From the NCBI GenBank assembly GCA_020631735.1, contig CM036158.1:86615421-86679420 (forward strand): a DNA stretch of 64,000 bases, read 5' to 3'. A program made the position numbers and the translations under genes. How positions within the stretch are numbered: the first letter of the stretch is position 1; the number at the start of each line of letters is the position of its first letter. The DNA comes from Saccharum officinarum (taxonomy: Eukaryota; Streptophyta; Magnoliopsida; Poales; Poaceae). This document shows, one piece after another, positions 46,244-58,886 of this stretch. The notes under the pieces are model-generated. The model ran no database searches. It worked only from the letters and a program-made list of their open reading frames with translations, and was not told the origin of the DNA.

Positions 46244-46767
46244 CATCACTTTGCTTGCATGGCACAAGTTTTTAAATTTAACATCCAACTTGTGTGGTGT
46301 ATGCTAGATTGTAGAAATTGATTGATGCAATGAAAACTAGCATGCATAGGATAGCTAGACACTTGACATTGTTTCTTGCAAGTGGTACTAGAGCCTTGTT
46401 CTAATGTTGATCTCACGAGGTATCTAGTGGTTTGTAGTTTTCAAGTGGTATCTAGCAAATCATGGTTAAGGATGGTTGTTCAAATGACAACTCCGATTGG
46501 TATTACGCTTCAAAGGTCTATTCTTTACACCTTAGCATCATTTAGTAGTTATTACTCTCCCAAACTTTCTATCCATGCATATGTGTAAGCTTTCAAATCC
46601 AAACTCTTAGTACATATGTAGGAGAGCTAATACTACCAATTCAGGTTTATGAAACTTGTCCATATCCTTTACATATGATAAAATGCTTGGCAAGCAACAT
46701 GAATCCAAAAAGATTTTATTGAATATCTTTGTGAAGTGTTGTCATCAATTACCAAAAAGGGGAAGAT
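46244..46767 (+). mobile_element. 3' end of a copia internal region with polypurine tract
   Basis: Non-coding AT-rich sequence ending in CATCAATTACCAAAAAGGGGAAGAT directly before the LTR start TGAAAGCCC (46768). AAAAAGGGGAAGA is a polypurine tract, the plus-strand primer site that always precedes a 3' LTR. The upstream part is lost in the gap. Confidence 0.75.
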
Positions 46768-48395
46768 TGAAAGCCCTAGTTTGATTTTGGATAATTGATG
46801 AAACCCTAGGACTAATCTTTGATCTAAGTGTGTGAATTAGATAAGGTCATGGGAAAGGCAATGGCCACAAAAGAGTTGATCAAGTGCTTTAACTTGGAAA
46901 AGAAGAAAGAGAAAAACAAAAACCAAGGAGATCAAGGCAAAGGTATCAAATAGGTTTTTATTTTGGCACTCAAGACACCATAGAGGGTGTGAGTGTGTTT
47001 AGGATAGATAGCGTTGGGTCCGATCTTGGGTAACCGGACCCGATCCGAAGGCTCTGGATCATCTCGGTGTGAATTTGTGCGCGAACGGACCCTGTGTACG
47101 CGATGAGACTGGACCCAACGCTGTTTGAGTCCGATCATGACTCAATGAGGATCGCAGGCGTGGCTTGTGAGGACCGGACCTAGGTGGGAGTCCGGTGATC
47201 AGAACCGGACCAAGTCCAGTTATATTTTTAGCGCTCGGGAACTCTTTGGAATCATTTGGACTCACGCGCAATATAATGACCGGACCTAGGGACTATGAGT
47301 CCGGTCTAGAGCTGACATTTGTGCGTGACTTAAGTGACCATTGAGATCCAATGGCCGATGTTTGAAATGGGGGCACATGGCGGCCATCCGAGGACCGGAC
47401 CTAGGCGACCGGACCCTGACCAGAGTCCGGTCGACTCCCTGAGGCACCAACGGCTCTTTGAGCTTAGGCCTCTATAAATAGAACTTGGGGGCCTTAGGCT
47501 CACTCTCTTGGATATTTTCACCTGTGATACATCCTTGTGAGCCTAAGCAAACACCTCCCACTCTTCTCCATCATTGATTCATCTTTATAGTGAGATTGGG
47601 AGTGATTCCAAGTGTATTTGCTTGAGTGATTGCATCTAGTGGCACTTAGGGATCATTGTGGATGCAGATTTCTTATTTCTCTTGGTGGTTACCACCACCT
47701 AGATGGCTTGGAGCAGTGAAGGAGATTGGCATGAGTTGATGATTGTTCGTGGCCATCTCCCAGTGATTGTGAGGGGTCTTGTGCCTTTCCCGGTGGAGCG
47801 TCTAACTCTAGTGGATTGCTTATGTTATTGAGTTACCTCACTTGTGGGTAGGTTCTTGCGGTGTCCATTTATTGGACTAGGTTTGTGAAACACCTATTAG
47901 TCGTCGAACCACCAAGTGTTGGTCGACACAACGGGGACTAGCGTGCTGGCAAGCACGTGAACCTCGGAGAAAAATCTTAGCATCTATTGTGATTAGAATT
48001 CTCCCGGTGATTGATTTGGCATTCATATTGTAATTGGTTCATTCCTCTACACGGCGGTATAACCTTTCTACTCACCCCCTTGCATTTACTTTGATTAGTT
48101 GTGTACCAAACTCTTTAGGGTAGCTAGTTTTGAGAGCTTGCTTGCTAGTTTAGTTTCACCTACTGGAGCTCTTTAGTGTAGCCTTGTTGAGAGCTCTTAG
48201 TGAGTAGTGACTTAGCTCTTGTTGTGTGCCCTAGTGATCATAGCAACTAGAATTGTTTGGATAAGTGGCTTGCAACCCTTGTAGAGCTAGAGCAAAATTA
48301 CATTTTGCCGTTTAGCATACTAACAAATTGCTCTAGTGATCTTGTAGAGTTTTTAATAGGTTATTCACCCCCTCTAGCCATATTAGGACCTTTTA
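46768..48395 (+). mobile_element. Copia LTR, 1628 bp, flanked by internal sequence on both sides
   Basis: Starts TGAAAGCCCTAGTTTGAT and ends ATTAGGACCTTTTA. It shares both ends with the solo LTR at 25278-27509, here on the plus strand. A TATAAATA box (47473-47480) lies just after a cluster of GACCGGACC words (47021-47432), giving U3 of about 700 bp. A polypurine tract stands before it and a primer binding site after it, so this LTR serves as 3' LTR for the left fragment and 5' LTR for the right one. Confidence 0.85.
47021..47432 (+). repeat. CCGGAC motif cluster in the LTR U3
   Basis: About nine CCGGAC or GTCCGG words in 410 bp, several as GACCGGACCTAGG...GAGTCCGGTC pairs about 100 bp apart (47172, 47279, 47393). 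The cluster ends about 40 bp upstream of the TATA box, the same relative place as the GACCGGACGCG array in the solo LTR. Confidence 0.75.
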
Positions 48396-48397
48396 AG

Positions 48398-48410
48398 TGG
48401 TATCGGAGCC
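48398..48410 (+). other. Primer binding site (initiator tRNA-Met type)
   Basis: TGGTATCGGAGCC begins two bases after the LTR and matches, with one change, the TGGTATCAGAGC complement of the initiator tRNA-Met 3' end that primes most plant copia elements. Confidence 0.8.
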
Positions 48411-48455
48411 GTGGTCACCATTTGATTGAAGGCTTAACAATCTCGGTGTTAGAAA

Positions 48456-49116
48456 ATGGCTCAAGTTGTGTTCAACCATGTGGGGCCAAACTATCGTTCT
48501 TTGATGGTACATGCTATGACTATTGGAAGAGAAAAATAAAGATGTACCTTGGTTCAATCAATGATCAAGTGTGGGATGTGACCGAAAATGATTATGTGAA
48601 CCTCACCAACAATGACAAAGCAAACAAGCAATGCAACACTATGACTCTCAATACCATCTAAAATGCCATTGATTCCAAAGTGTTTGAATAAATCAAGGAT
48701 TGTGATAGAGCTAGTGAGGTGTGGAAAAGATTGGAGGAAACATATGAGGGCACATCGGCGGTCAATGCAAAGTTGTACATTCTCAAGGACAAGTTGACAA
48801 GTTTCAAGATGAAGAATGGTAGAGCATTTCAGAGATGTTCCATCAATTGCAAGTGATTGTCAATGACTTGAAGGCCTTGGGTGAGAAGATAAATGATGAT
48901 GATGTCTCTCATCGGTTTTTGATGTGCTTACCTCCAAGATTTGAGATGTTGAGAATGCTCATCATAAGAGGAGGATTGAAGCAATTAACCCCTAACCAAG
49001 TGCCCCTCACAATCAACTCTAGAGCACCTCGTAACCTTCAATTGAGTGCTTCAACAGAGACAAACTACTCTAAACCATCTAGATGGCGGCAACCACCAAG
49101 AATAATAAGAAAATAA
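48456..49116 (+). mobile_element. Copia gag fragment, degenerate
   Basis: After the primer site comes an ATG with MAQV, then in another frame FFDGTCYDYWKRKIKMYL, the usual start of copia gag (UBN2/DUF4219 type). EVWKRLEETYEGTSAVNAKL and LKDKLTSFKMK follow, and in a third frame the FLMCLPPRFEMLR motif. Frameshifts and stops (near 48480, at 48659 and 48690, near 48830) break it. The sequence stops resembling gag near 49116, before any zinc knuckle; pol is absent. Confidence 0.85.
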
Positions 49117-49179
49117 CAATCAAAGCAATCTCTAGTGTTATTAGAGGCTATCTCTCAAAGAATATGCACTAAGCTCAAA

Positions 49180-50420
49180 ATCTAATAGATATTTGCATAT
49201 AAAAATGTATGTTTGTTATTACCTTTCTTTAATAAGCTACGTCCTTTACACATGTATGATTTTATCATAAGTGTGTTATATGTATCGAACTTCACGCAAA
49301 AAAAGATGAGCATCAATATGCTACAACACACAACTAGGAACCTATACACAATTTCTGTTTACATCCGTTCAATGCACCCTCAAGGAAAAAGATCCTCATC
49401 AACATTGCTTCAAACAAAACAACTAGCAAAAAGACATAAATAGTTGGTCTTTCTGAGCAAATTTTTTTTGCTTACACTCATTATGTTGAAAATTGCTAAC
49501 AGCTAGGACCATCATCATATCCTATAAAAAATTGAACCTAATGGATGTTTACATATCACAGCTAAAAGTTTTTGTCTGTTATCTAGAAAACTCAGCTCAT
49601 TTACATGTGTGGTTTCTCATAAGCGTAGCGCATCTCACACTCCACGCAAAAGTTACACCGCATTATAACAATACAACTATGAATCCAGCTAAACATAGTT
49701 GTTGTTTATGATGACTTAGATCACCCTAGATCAGGAATGAAAAATCCTTGTACACATTGCTTTGAACAAAACAATCAGCCAAAAACATCTAAAATAGTTG
49801 TAGTCTTCTTGAGCAAAGAGAATTTTGCTTACACTTATTTTGCTGAAAAATGCTAACAACTGGACCATCATCATATCTTACACGAAACAATTTGAACCCC
49901 TAATGGATATCCGCATGTCATACCTAAAAATGTTTGTCTATTATAATGTTCTAGAAAACTTTACCACTTTAGAGCAAGTACATTGGTGCTATCTCATGAT
50001 AGTCTCATTCACGGTCACGTAATCATGAGACAATTGAATAGCCAACATATATAATGGGTTGTCTCATATTAATCCAACCATTTTTATTTGTGCAATCAAC
50101 AAAGACAAATTTGTGAGACAACATAAATCGTACAATGGTGAAATAGTTGTCCTATAGTTTTAAATTTTTACTCATGGGGTGGTTGCGTCATGAAACAACT
50201 ACATCTTTGTTTCACCTTCATCTCTTCCCTGCTCATCATAAAAAAATCCTAGTCCTTATATTCCAAATTATAAGCCGTTCTGACTTTTTTAAGTACATAG
50301 CTTATGTATCTACCCTTATATAATGTATCGCATTCTACGCAAAATTCGCAACGGTATAATTATTGTTGTTTATGAAAACTTAGATCACCTTTAAGGAAGA
50401 AAACCCTCGTGAGCTTTGGT
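49180..50420. repeat. Three degenerate tandem units of about 330 bp, the last split by an insertion
   Basis: Units start near 49180, 49503 and 49857. Shared blocks in the same order include TAATGGATATCCGCAT (varied), AAAAATGTTTGTCTATTAT, CACGCAAAA, TTGTTGTTTATGA.GACTTAGATCACC, CATTGCTT.GAACAAAACAA, AATAGTTG, TTGAGCAAA and TGCTTACACT. The third is interrupted between about 49975 and 50280 by AT-rich sequence with TGAGACAAC words and a Stowaway-like TCCAAATTATAAGCCGTTCTGACTTTTT, and resumes at 50300-50420. No coding potential. Confidence 0.7.
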
Positions 50421-50601
50421 CTGTACTGACAAAACAGATGGCAACAATGCTAATTTTACCATCCAAGCCGTTGATCTTGAGCATCTGCCATTTCTGGAAA
50501 ATCGAAGACGTCCACCAAGGTCTCCAGCTCGGCAAAACCTCTCATCCACGCCGCACGCTGCCGTGGCGCCCAACCGGCCTGCTCTACCCACCACCAGCCA
50601 G

Positions 50602-50608
50602 TATAAAA
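50602..50608 (+). promoter_or_regulatory. TATA box of the calcium-dependent protein kinase
   Basis: TATAAAA stands upstream of a pyrimidine-rich leader (50640-50720). A donor CGTCAG/GTATGATCC at 50762-50763 and an acceptor CCTGTAG near 51365 suggest a leader intron of about 600 bp ending just before the ATG at 51372. Confidence 0.6.
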
Positions 50609-51371
50609 TGCCCTCTCCTCATCCGGCTGCTCAGTGTGCTCCGCTCCATTTTTCTCCTCCTCTCATTTTTGCGTTTAGGCCCCTGGGGAAGCAGGGATTC
50701 CGGCGCCGGTCCCTCTCCCCGGCTCTCTCGCCTCGCCGCTCTGATCGAGGCTGCAGCGTCAGGTATGATCCTTCAGAGCCGCTTTCGGTCCTCATGGACT
50801 TGCATTTCGCCTCGTGCACGCGCCGTCGGTTTTAGATTTCATCTGCCTCTGTGAGGACTTAGTTAGAAACTAGAAGCGGTGGCTGGGGAGTCGCCGCGGT
50901 CTCTAGGAGGCATTCCAGGGCAGGATTTGGTGAAAATCTTGGTTTACGGGGCGAATTTTGGTGCCAGTAACTCTTGGACTGGGGATTCTGGTGCCAAGAA
51001 CTCTTTAGGAGAAGATCCTAAATTTGGGTGGGGGGCTAAGTTATAGAGTACGGTGGAACTGATAAGGTTGGGCTATTGTTGCTCCAAAAATCTCAGGGTA
51101 GCCGGAAATAGTAGGTAATAGTAGTAGTTTGTTTGTTTATATGCAGTAATGTAGAAGTTTTTCTGTTGGCCGCTGCTTTTTATGATAAATTTTGGCTCTA
51201 AATTTATGGTGCAGTAATTAGTACTTGTAATTAGGAGTTCTGACTAGATGCATATGTCGAGGTGAAAAAAAGAGGCAGGAAGTAGGTTTTGTTGTTGTGA
51301 TGTGATGCAGAACTTCTTTATCACTGTAGCTATTTTATTTAAAGTTGTATTTTGCATCCTGTAGTTGCATT

Positions 51372-54300
51372 ATGGGAAATCAGTGCCAAAATGGAACCTA
51401 TGGGAGCAATTACAACAACTACAACCACTTTCAGAAGGACCCTTTGGCTTCTAGGTACTATGATGGGGCCGGTTCTGAGGATTGCTACTCAGGGCCATCT
51501 AAGTCGAGTATAGCGGATCTTATGCGGCAAGGACTGAGACGAACCTTAACGTCCATCTCTGTCCTTGGTCGAAAGACTCCTAGTGTAACAGAGCATTATA
51601 CCCTCGGCCGGCAGCTTGGAGAGGGTCTCACTGGGACAACCTACCTCTGCACTGAGATCAGCACTGGTTGTCAGTATGCATGCAAGTCCATCTTGAAGAC
51701 AAAGTTCCGGAACATGCAAGATATCGAAGATGTGCGCCGTGAGATCCAGATAATGCACTACCTTTCAGGCCAAAAGGATACAGTCACCATCAAGGATGTG
51801 TATGAGGATGAGGAGGCCGTGCACATTGTCATGGAGCTCTGTGAAGGTGGTGAGCTATATGACCGGATTAAGAAGGGGAATTACAGTGAGCAGAAGGCTG
51901 CAGATCTTATAAGAATTATTGTTGGCATCATAGAGAACTTCCATTCACTTGGTGTGATGCACCGGGATCTCAAGCCAGAAAACTTCCTCTTACAGGATAA
52001 AGACGATGATTTGTCAATAAAAGTAATTGACTTTGGTCTCTCTGTGTTCTTCAAACCAGGTATTATATCAATTTAAAACAAGCCATCAGGCTGTTCGAAT
52101 TATCAAGTAATGAACTCGTTATGTGATATTCTGCTAATGTTTTGATCTCTATGTTGTATAACCCAGTAGGTCCTTCATGTTGTCCATAAGTGAAATATTT
52201 TGTTTGTGTTGCTAATTATTTTATGGCTCCCACAGAGCAGAACAGTATAGCATAGTATTTCCTCCTTGTATAGTTTTTTCCCTGATTGATTCACATCTGG
52301 ACACCTTTGATTTATACCGGAGTATGGGAGTATGCACCAATTCTGGAGCTTTTTCCTGAATACAGAATTTGCAAATTTTCAGGTGAGGTTTTCACTGAAA
52401 CAGTTGGAAGTCCATATTATATTGCTCCAGAGGTATTGCAGAAGCATTATGGACCGGAGGCTGATGTATGGACAGCTGGAGTGATACTCTATGTATTGCT
52501 AAGTGGCGTGCCACCGTTTTGGGCAGGTGAATTGATTAGACATGATATTTGACTATTTGCAGTTTTGCTTCACTGCTGTTTTCTGGATGTATTCACATCA
52601 CTCATTTAATTTTGTACCAGATACACATGAAGGTGTACTTGACAAAGTGCGGGATGGGCATTTTGATTTTGAATCAGACCAGTGGCACAGGATTTCAGAC
52701 AGTGCAAAGGATCTTATAAGAAAAATGCTCTGCCCTTGTCCATCGGAGAGATTGAAAGCCCATGAAGTTCTAAGTTAGTATCGTTTAACCCTTGTGCACA
52801 TTACTTTTTTTCATTTCAATACCTTATATCCACATGTCTTGCTTTTCCTAGAATGACTTTGACCGGATATTTATTCCTGGAAATTCACATTAACTATTGT
52901 AAGATCGAGGAATTGATAATAGTTGTTCACGATTTAATGATCTTTTCTTTCTAAATGCTCAGAGCATCCTTGGATATGTGATAATGGAGTGGCTACTCAT
53001 CAAACTCTAGATCCAACTGTTCTTTCTCGTATCGACAAATTATCTGCAGCGAATAAATCAAAGAAATTGGCTCTACAGGTATGCTTACATGCCATGGAGT
53101 GGAGAAGTTATTTCCATTTTTGCATCATGGTAAAGCATTATCAGGGCTTTTGGTGATGTTATATTTAAACTTCACTAGCATTGTTACCTGCTATAAAAGG
53201 TTAAAACGACCCAAAATATGGTAAACATCATGAAATTCTCTACAGTGTCTTTAAATTTGATGCAAAGCTTTTCATTATTCAGGTATTAATATATCTGTCA
53301 TCAACTCATCATTGTTGTCAGTGCACATATTGTCAGTCATCTATGTGTTTCATTTTTGCTTCCAAGCTCAGAGAATAATTGATCAGACCTTTTTACTATT
53401 TGGTTTCATTTGTCTGATCTGCCATTCTAGGTTGATTTAGATAATTTCCATAGGATGCTTTGCAAGGATAGATGGGATGTGAAGTACTCTACATTTGTTT
53501 CGAAGAACCTGAAGTACTCTACTTAGCCTGGCAATTCCATATGTGAATCTTCCTGATTTTGGCCCAGGTTTTTGCTAAGCATCTTTCAGAAGAGGAGATT
53601 GGTAGGTTAAGAGGAATGTTCAAGGCAGTGGACAATGGAAACAGTGGTGCGATTACTTTGGCTGAGCTTAAAGAAGGGTTGAGGAAATGTGGCTTAGTGT
53701 TTAAAAATATTGAGATTAGTGATATCATGGAAGCGGTAAGTAACTACTATGTGGAGCACTAGCAATCATACTGGTGCATATGATGGATCTTTTAAAAACT
53801 TGATGACATTTCAGAGTACTAATGGACGAACTAGAAGCGATACTACTAATGTGTTGTTGAACCACCTGTTAAACCGGTCCTTTTGTTTAATATAAGCACT
53901 GAACCATTCACATGCCATATGTACTAAATAGGTCACTGAAGTGTCCGATGCACTGAACTGATCTCATCTCATGACTTTAAGAATTTTTATTTATGGAATG
54001 CTTGTAAAAAGAACTGAGATAACACATCCCTGTCATCATAGTTCAAACTCATAGATTTACAGGAAAAACAAATGAAATGTATCTTTATCCAGTATGTTAT
54101 TGCTATAGAGCACGACATGCATTTACCGTACATTACTGTCAGCCTTATTGAAAAGTTTTTATATCTTCAGGATGATTATGACAACAACATCAATATCAAT
54201 TGGGAAGAGTTTATTGCTGCAACAGTGCCCCTAAGTAAAATAGAACACAAAGAACATTTGACGGAAGACTTTACATATTTCGACAAAGATGGAAGTGGTT

Positions 54301-54996
54301 ATATCACTGTCGACGAGCTTCAAAAGGCTTCCATGGAACACAAGATGGAAGATACTTTCCTTGAGGACATCATTTACGAGGTCGATCAAAACAATGTAAG
54401 TCTGCCTTCTGATTCCTCAGCAAGCTATGGTATCAGTGATTTTGATAAGTTTGTGGAATAGAATGATCTATGCTTTTTGGAGCATTATTTGCATGTTTGA
54501 TGGAAGTACATTGGTCCTAAATGATTTTACTTTCAGAAATGCCTTGGTGATAGGGAGTGAAAAAACCACGAGCTCATGTATGGCAGTTTCACATTTTGCA
54601 GTCCCAACACAAACACCAAAATGTCCCCGTTCCCCTTTTGTATAAAATGTGTGATAACATGCTCTTTCGTAATTTGTAATGAACTAGAGCTATCCAGTTC
54701 TTTTGACATATATGGTTGATTTGTCATGGGAAGACATATCATATCTAATTTAAGGCATGGTTTCGTGAAGACTCAGAACAATATGCATATAGGGAAAAAC
54801 ACAGCATGTAGAGAGAGAAAAAAATCCCTGATGACATTCTAGTGTGTAAACTTCTCTTTCTGTAAATTTTCAGGATGGCCGGGCCAACTTCGGTGAGTTC
54901 GTCACAATGATGCAAAGCGACAACTCTGGACTTGGGTGGCAAACAATGGAAAGCAGCATGAATGTACCCCTGAGGGAGGCACCTGAAGTTTACTGA
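51372..54996 (+). CDS. CPK: Calcium-dependent protein kinase (CDPK/CPK)
   Basis: Exons: 51372-52059, 52383-52526, 52621-52773, 52963-53078, 53568-53735, 54171-54395, 54874-54996; 538 residues. MGNQC offers Gly2 for myristoylation and Cys5 for palmitoylation, so membrane attachment is likely. The Ser/Thr kinase domain spans about 75-335: glycine loop [11 protein letters not shown], the ATP-binding Lys in [22 protein letters not shown] and PYYIAPEVL. An autoinhibitory junction follows (about 340-375), then four EF-hands with loops near 389-400, 425-436, 461-472 and 495-506. EF3 ([12 protein letters not shown]) and EF4 are canonical; EF1 has Gly at loop position 3, and EF2 has Ile where Gly is usual. 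The glycine loop has Thr where Phe is usual (GxGxFG). Ca2+ binding relieves inhibition, coupling calcium signals to phosphorylation of unknown targets. All exon borders are GT-AG and in frame. Confidence 0.95.
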
Positions 54997-56560
54997 TGTC
55001 TCTGTCGGTGCAAAGATACTGTTCTCTTTGGCTCCTTGTGTTTGTTCCTCACAAGTCATTGGGCAAGGTTTGTGAATCGAGGAGAGGAGAATGTAGTCTA
55101 AATAGTCGAAAGCTAGTAGAAGGTTGGCTACCTTATAGCATGCAGCCATGCAGGTAGTATTGTGATGATCTATAAGAACAGACAAAGCCGTGGTCATCAT
55201 ACATGTATCAGTGACTGGTTTGTTGGTTGCTACCCTGCAGTCCAATAGATTAAATAATGCTAGAAGAAATTGATCTGTCTGCTTCTTTGCTGTGGTCAAC
55301 TGTCAACAGAGTACTTATTGTTGGGAGAAGTAATCAGCAACAGCAAAGTTTACATCTCTTCAGCCATGCCTGAAGTCCCCGACCTGATGTAATCTGCAAG
55401 CCATTCTGGAGGAAGCCAGCCATCTTATACAGAAGCAGAAGGGACAGGTTAACCACGCGGTGAGGTTCAAATTCAAGTGGTTGGAGTGCAGGTGTCTAGC
55501 TAGTTTGGCGATCTGGTCCGAGTGGACTGCTCTGTACACGGCAGGGTCCAACTCCAACAGAACTTGTGAGTACGGAGTACCTGGTCGGCGATCGTGATCC
55601 TGTGTCAGGAAGGCGCGAAACCAAAGCCGAGCTCGAGCGGGGTGTGGAGGTCGAGCGCGGCGAAGCGAGGGACGGCGGGGCGTGGGACCGTGGCGTTTGG
55701 CAAACCTGGAATGGAAGGCCGTGCCGTTGCGGTCGGCCGGCGCGGGTGAGGAGGCGCCGGAATCTGGGCTGTCGCCGATCGAGCCGTTTGGAGCCCGATC
55801 ACTTGTTTGTTCGACGGAAAGGAGACGGAAAGAATCGTGACCTCGTGGGTCGTCAGCAGGCGCGGCCACGGCTTCATCTGTAATCTGTTCGCCGCTAGTG
55901 TCGGTCGCGTCGCGTCGCGTGGCTTTCCGCTCGATACCTGTGAGGCTGTGAGTCCGGCGGGCCGCGGGCGGGGTCTTCACGTCTTGTCTTGTGGCTGCGG
56001 ACCGAATGCCGGTTTGTGGGCGAGAGCAAAGCACCGGAAAAGAGAGCGCGTGCCGTGCGTGCGTCACCGCCACGGCGAGGACCAAGGGCAACGGCGCACG
56101 CGGACGCGGTCATGGGCAACCGGTAACGCCGGAGTGTTTGTGTTGTTCCTTGTGTTGTGTGGTGTGGTGTGGTTCTCTTCTGCTAGGTGCGGCCTAGGAG
56201 CAAGTGGGATATGAAGAAGGCCTTCCCGAGACCGAGAGAGGGAGAGATCGAGTGGGCCGGTACAGCTGAAGGATGTCGCGATATTGCGATAAGATGAAGA
56301 GCAAACCAAAATCAGCTTTACGAAGAACATATATAGCGTAATTTGATAGAGAAATTGAGAATAGTAAATGATTAATTACTGATACCGGAGTATCGTATCA
56401 ATTCGATCAGCCAGGCATATAGGGCGGCGAATTTGATTCGAAAAAACCAACCGGCCATATCAGTCTGCCTGGTCTGATAAGTGCAGGCCTAGGTTTTTGG
56501 TGCGTCATTTTTTTAAGAGCGATTTCTTTTAGACGAAGAAAGGAAAAAAAATCAATTGCC
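54997..56560. other. 3' UTR of the kinase and intergenic sequence
   Basis: 54997 to roughly 55300 should be 3' UTR. A minus-strand open frame of 243 codons at 55360-56091 is Arg/Ala/Pro-rich at its start and ends in LLELDPAVYRAVHSDQ and a leucine/asparagine stretch. I recognise no family and see no splice partners, so I do not call it a gene. Confidence 0.4.
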
Positions 56561-58648
56561 CGCCCGTTTTTTTGGATGAAAACTGGATCCAAAAATCATA
56601 CAACCGAGGAGAGTGTTTCACTCATCGCACACAACTTCAGTACAACTCAACCAACAATCATAACTCAAGTCACTCCTTCCATGAGCCAACTTGGCCAAAA
56701 AACGACCCCACTAGCAACTCTCTGTCTAAACACTAGAGCAACTAAGTACAACTCTAACTAAGAAATCAACTAACAAAAACGACTAGGAGCACCGAGCACC
56801 ACCACCTTGGAGAAGTGTCATGGCAGATGGCAAGAGATCAACAATAGAAACTGGATAGCCTAGCAAAGCCTTTAAGAAGAAAACGACGCTAACGGCGTCG
56901 ACAAGTTAGCCCAACTAGGGAAGGTTTTCACCTGCAAAATTCAGTACGGTGGGAGAAAATGTAGAAAAGGACGCCTCCAAAAAGGGAACGACGTCCGTAG
57001 ACGTCGTCATCCAAGCTTTCGCCCCGACCTCATGCATCCTCTATACCGCCGCCACCAGAGACCCCAACCCTACCAAGAAGGTAGGGTGCGAGAGGGGGGG
57101 GGGTCAGCAACAACCCTGCCCAGCCATCGCCCCTAGGAACGCAGGCTAGGAGAAGCGCTGGGAGAAGCCCGACGAAGAGTCCACCCCTTGCCGGATCCGG
57201 CAAATCCAGCGAGCAGCAGGCAGACCCGGCCAGCTCTGCCATGAAAGGCAAACCGAACAGGTGGAAGGCAGATTGTGGGGAGAAGAGGGTCGGGATCAGA
57301 AGAAGCCCCAGTCGCCCAGCCCACCATCGTCCCAACCCCTACTGAGCAACCCCCGCATCAGCCCACGCCACGCCAGACCTCGAGTAGGCCTGCCCTGAAC
57401 TGTCGTCGTCAGCAGCCGTGTCGCCGAACCCAGCCGCCAGAGGAATCCAATCAACCAGATCCAGGCGACCGTTGCTGTGCCCGAACCGATGCCGCATACC
57501 AGCCTATGCCGATGCCATAGCCACGCCGCCACATATCTAGGCTGGAGGCACCAGATCCACGCGATACGTGACCCTTGGACACCGGCGCTACTAGGACGCA
57601 GCCTGCCGCCCGCGTCACCGCAGCACCCGGCTACCGGCCACGCCACCGCTGCACGCAGCACGCGCCACCAGCCACGCTACAGCTGTGCGGCCCCCGAGCC
57701 GCCACCACGAACTCCGGGGAGAGCCGAATGCGGTCAAGGGATATGGATCCGCTCGCTTGAGATGTGCTTGAGGTTGCTTGGACCACCACCAGTGCGGGAG
57801 AGAAACCCCGCCGCCGCCTTCCTTGCGTTCGCGCGGATCTCCGACGAGCTGCTCAGGCAGCGGAGAGGTAGGGGAGGGAGGAGATGGGGGTGGTGGCGCT
57901 AGGTTTTGGGTCCGCCCGAGCCGCCCCCAGGAGGAGCGACACGGGGATACCATCTTATGAACTTTTCTTGCATTTTGTTTTCTTTTGTCATGGTATCAAA
58001 TCCACATGGTATATATCAAATTTCATGAGTTTTTTTTAAAAAGAAAAACCAGCACAACATTTGGAAAAGTATTCATATCATTTTATTACTACCTAAAGAT
58101 GTCCTTGGAACACAAGACAAAAATACTTTATTAATAAAAGTAAAGATCTCGGAATAAAAATGTACTCCTACCTTGGTCCCTGGTTCATTAGTCCTCAAAA
58201 GCAAGTTTATTACCTGTTCAGTCCAATCCAGAGATTATGATGGTTTCTATTATTCTATATAGTCATTAATTAGAGTATCAATGAAGCAAAAGATGTGTTA
58301 TTGGAATTAAGGAAGAGAGAGGAAAATGCTTTCTTATACAAAAGAATATGTCTATACGAGAACTAAAATAGAAAGAGATATGATAGGTGGATGATATGAG
58401 AGACAACACATGTGATTAGATTAATTTATTTTAGAAAAATCATCTATTGCGGATATAATTTCTTTGTGCAGTGTCTAGATGAGTTGACAAGTATAGAAAC
58501 CATTACTATGACTGCCCTAATCCATTCTTCTTTCCACCGATTCAACCATCAGCACTCACCTCGATGCAAAATCAATGGTGGTGAGGATGCTACTGACAAG
58601 CTAGGCACCTTGGTGCTACATCCTTTAGTCATAAATGTGCGTTTATTA
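56561..58648. other. Repeat-like GC-rich block and AT-rich flank
   Basis: 56800-57960 contains GGACGCCTCCAAAAAGGGAACGACG and GACGTCGTCATC, a type of sequence I associate with dispersed grass repeats, then Pro/Arg-rich open frames on both strands. 57960-58648 is AT-rich. No gene is supported. Confidence 0.35.
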
Positions 58649-58881
58649 GGGCATTCGTAACAGTAAGAGCTAGTTACTAGCTCTAGGTCAATATCCCCAA
58701 TAGTGTTAACTTTTGGCAATGACTCTTAGTATGACAAGACCCCACATAATACTCTCACGTGATTTTGAAATGTGTGTAAGAGCCTAGCTTTTATTAAGAG
58801 CTAGTTTTTTTCTCTCTTCTATTAAAATATAAAAAAATGCTTAGAGCTAGCTCAAAAGTCGATCTATTGTTGGAGCTGCCC
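58649..58881. mobile_element. Tourist-like MITE with TTA target sites
   Basis: 233 bp from GGGCATTCGTAACAGTAAGA to TGTTGGAGCTGCCC, flanked by TTA (58646-58648 and 58882-58884). Repeated AGAGCTAG / CTAGCTC words lie near both ends. It abuts the Stowaway-like element at 58887. Confidence 0.75.
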
Positions 58882-58886
58882 TTATA

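Noticed and set aside
55360..56091. 243-codon minus-strand open frame
   Set aside because: No recognisable domain, no signal or membrane segment, strongly biased composition at the start; kept only as a remark.
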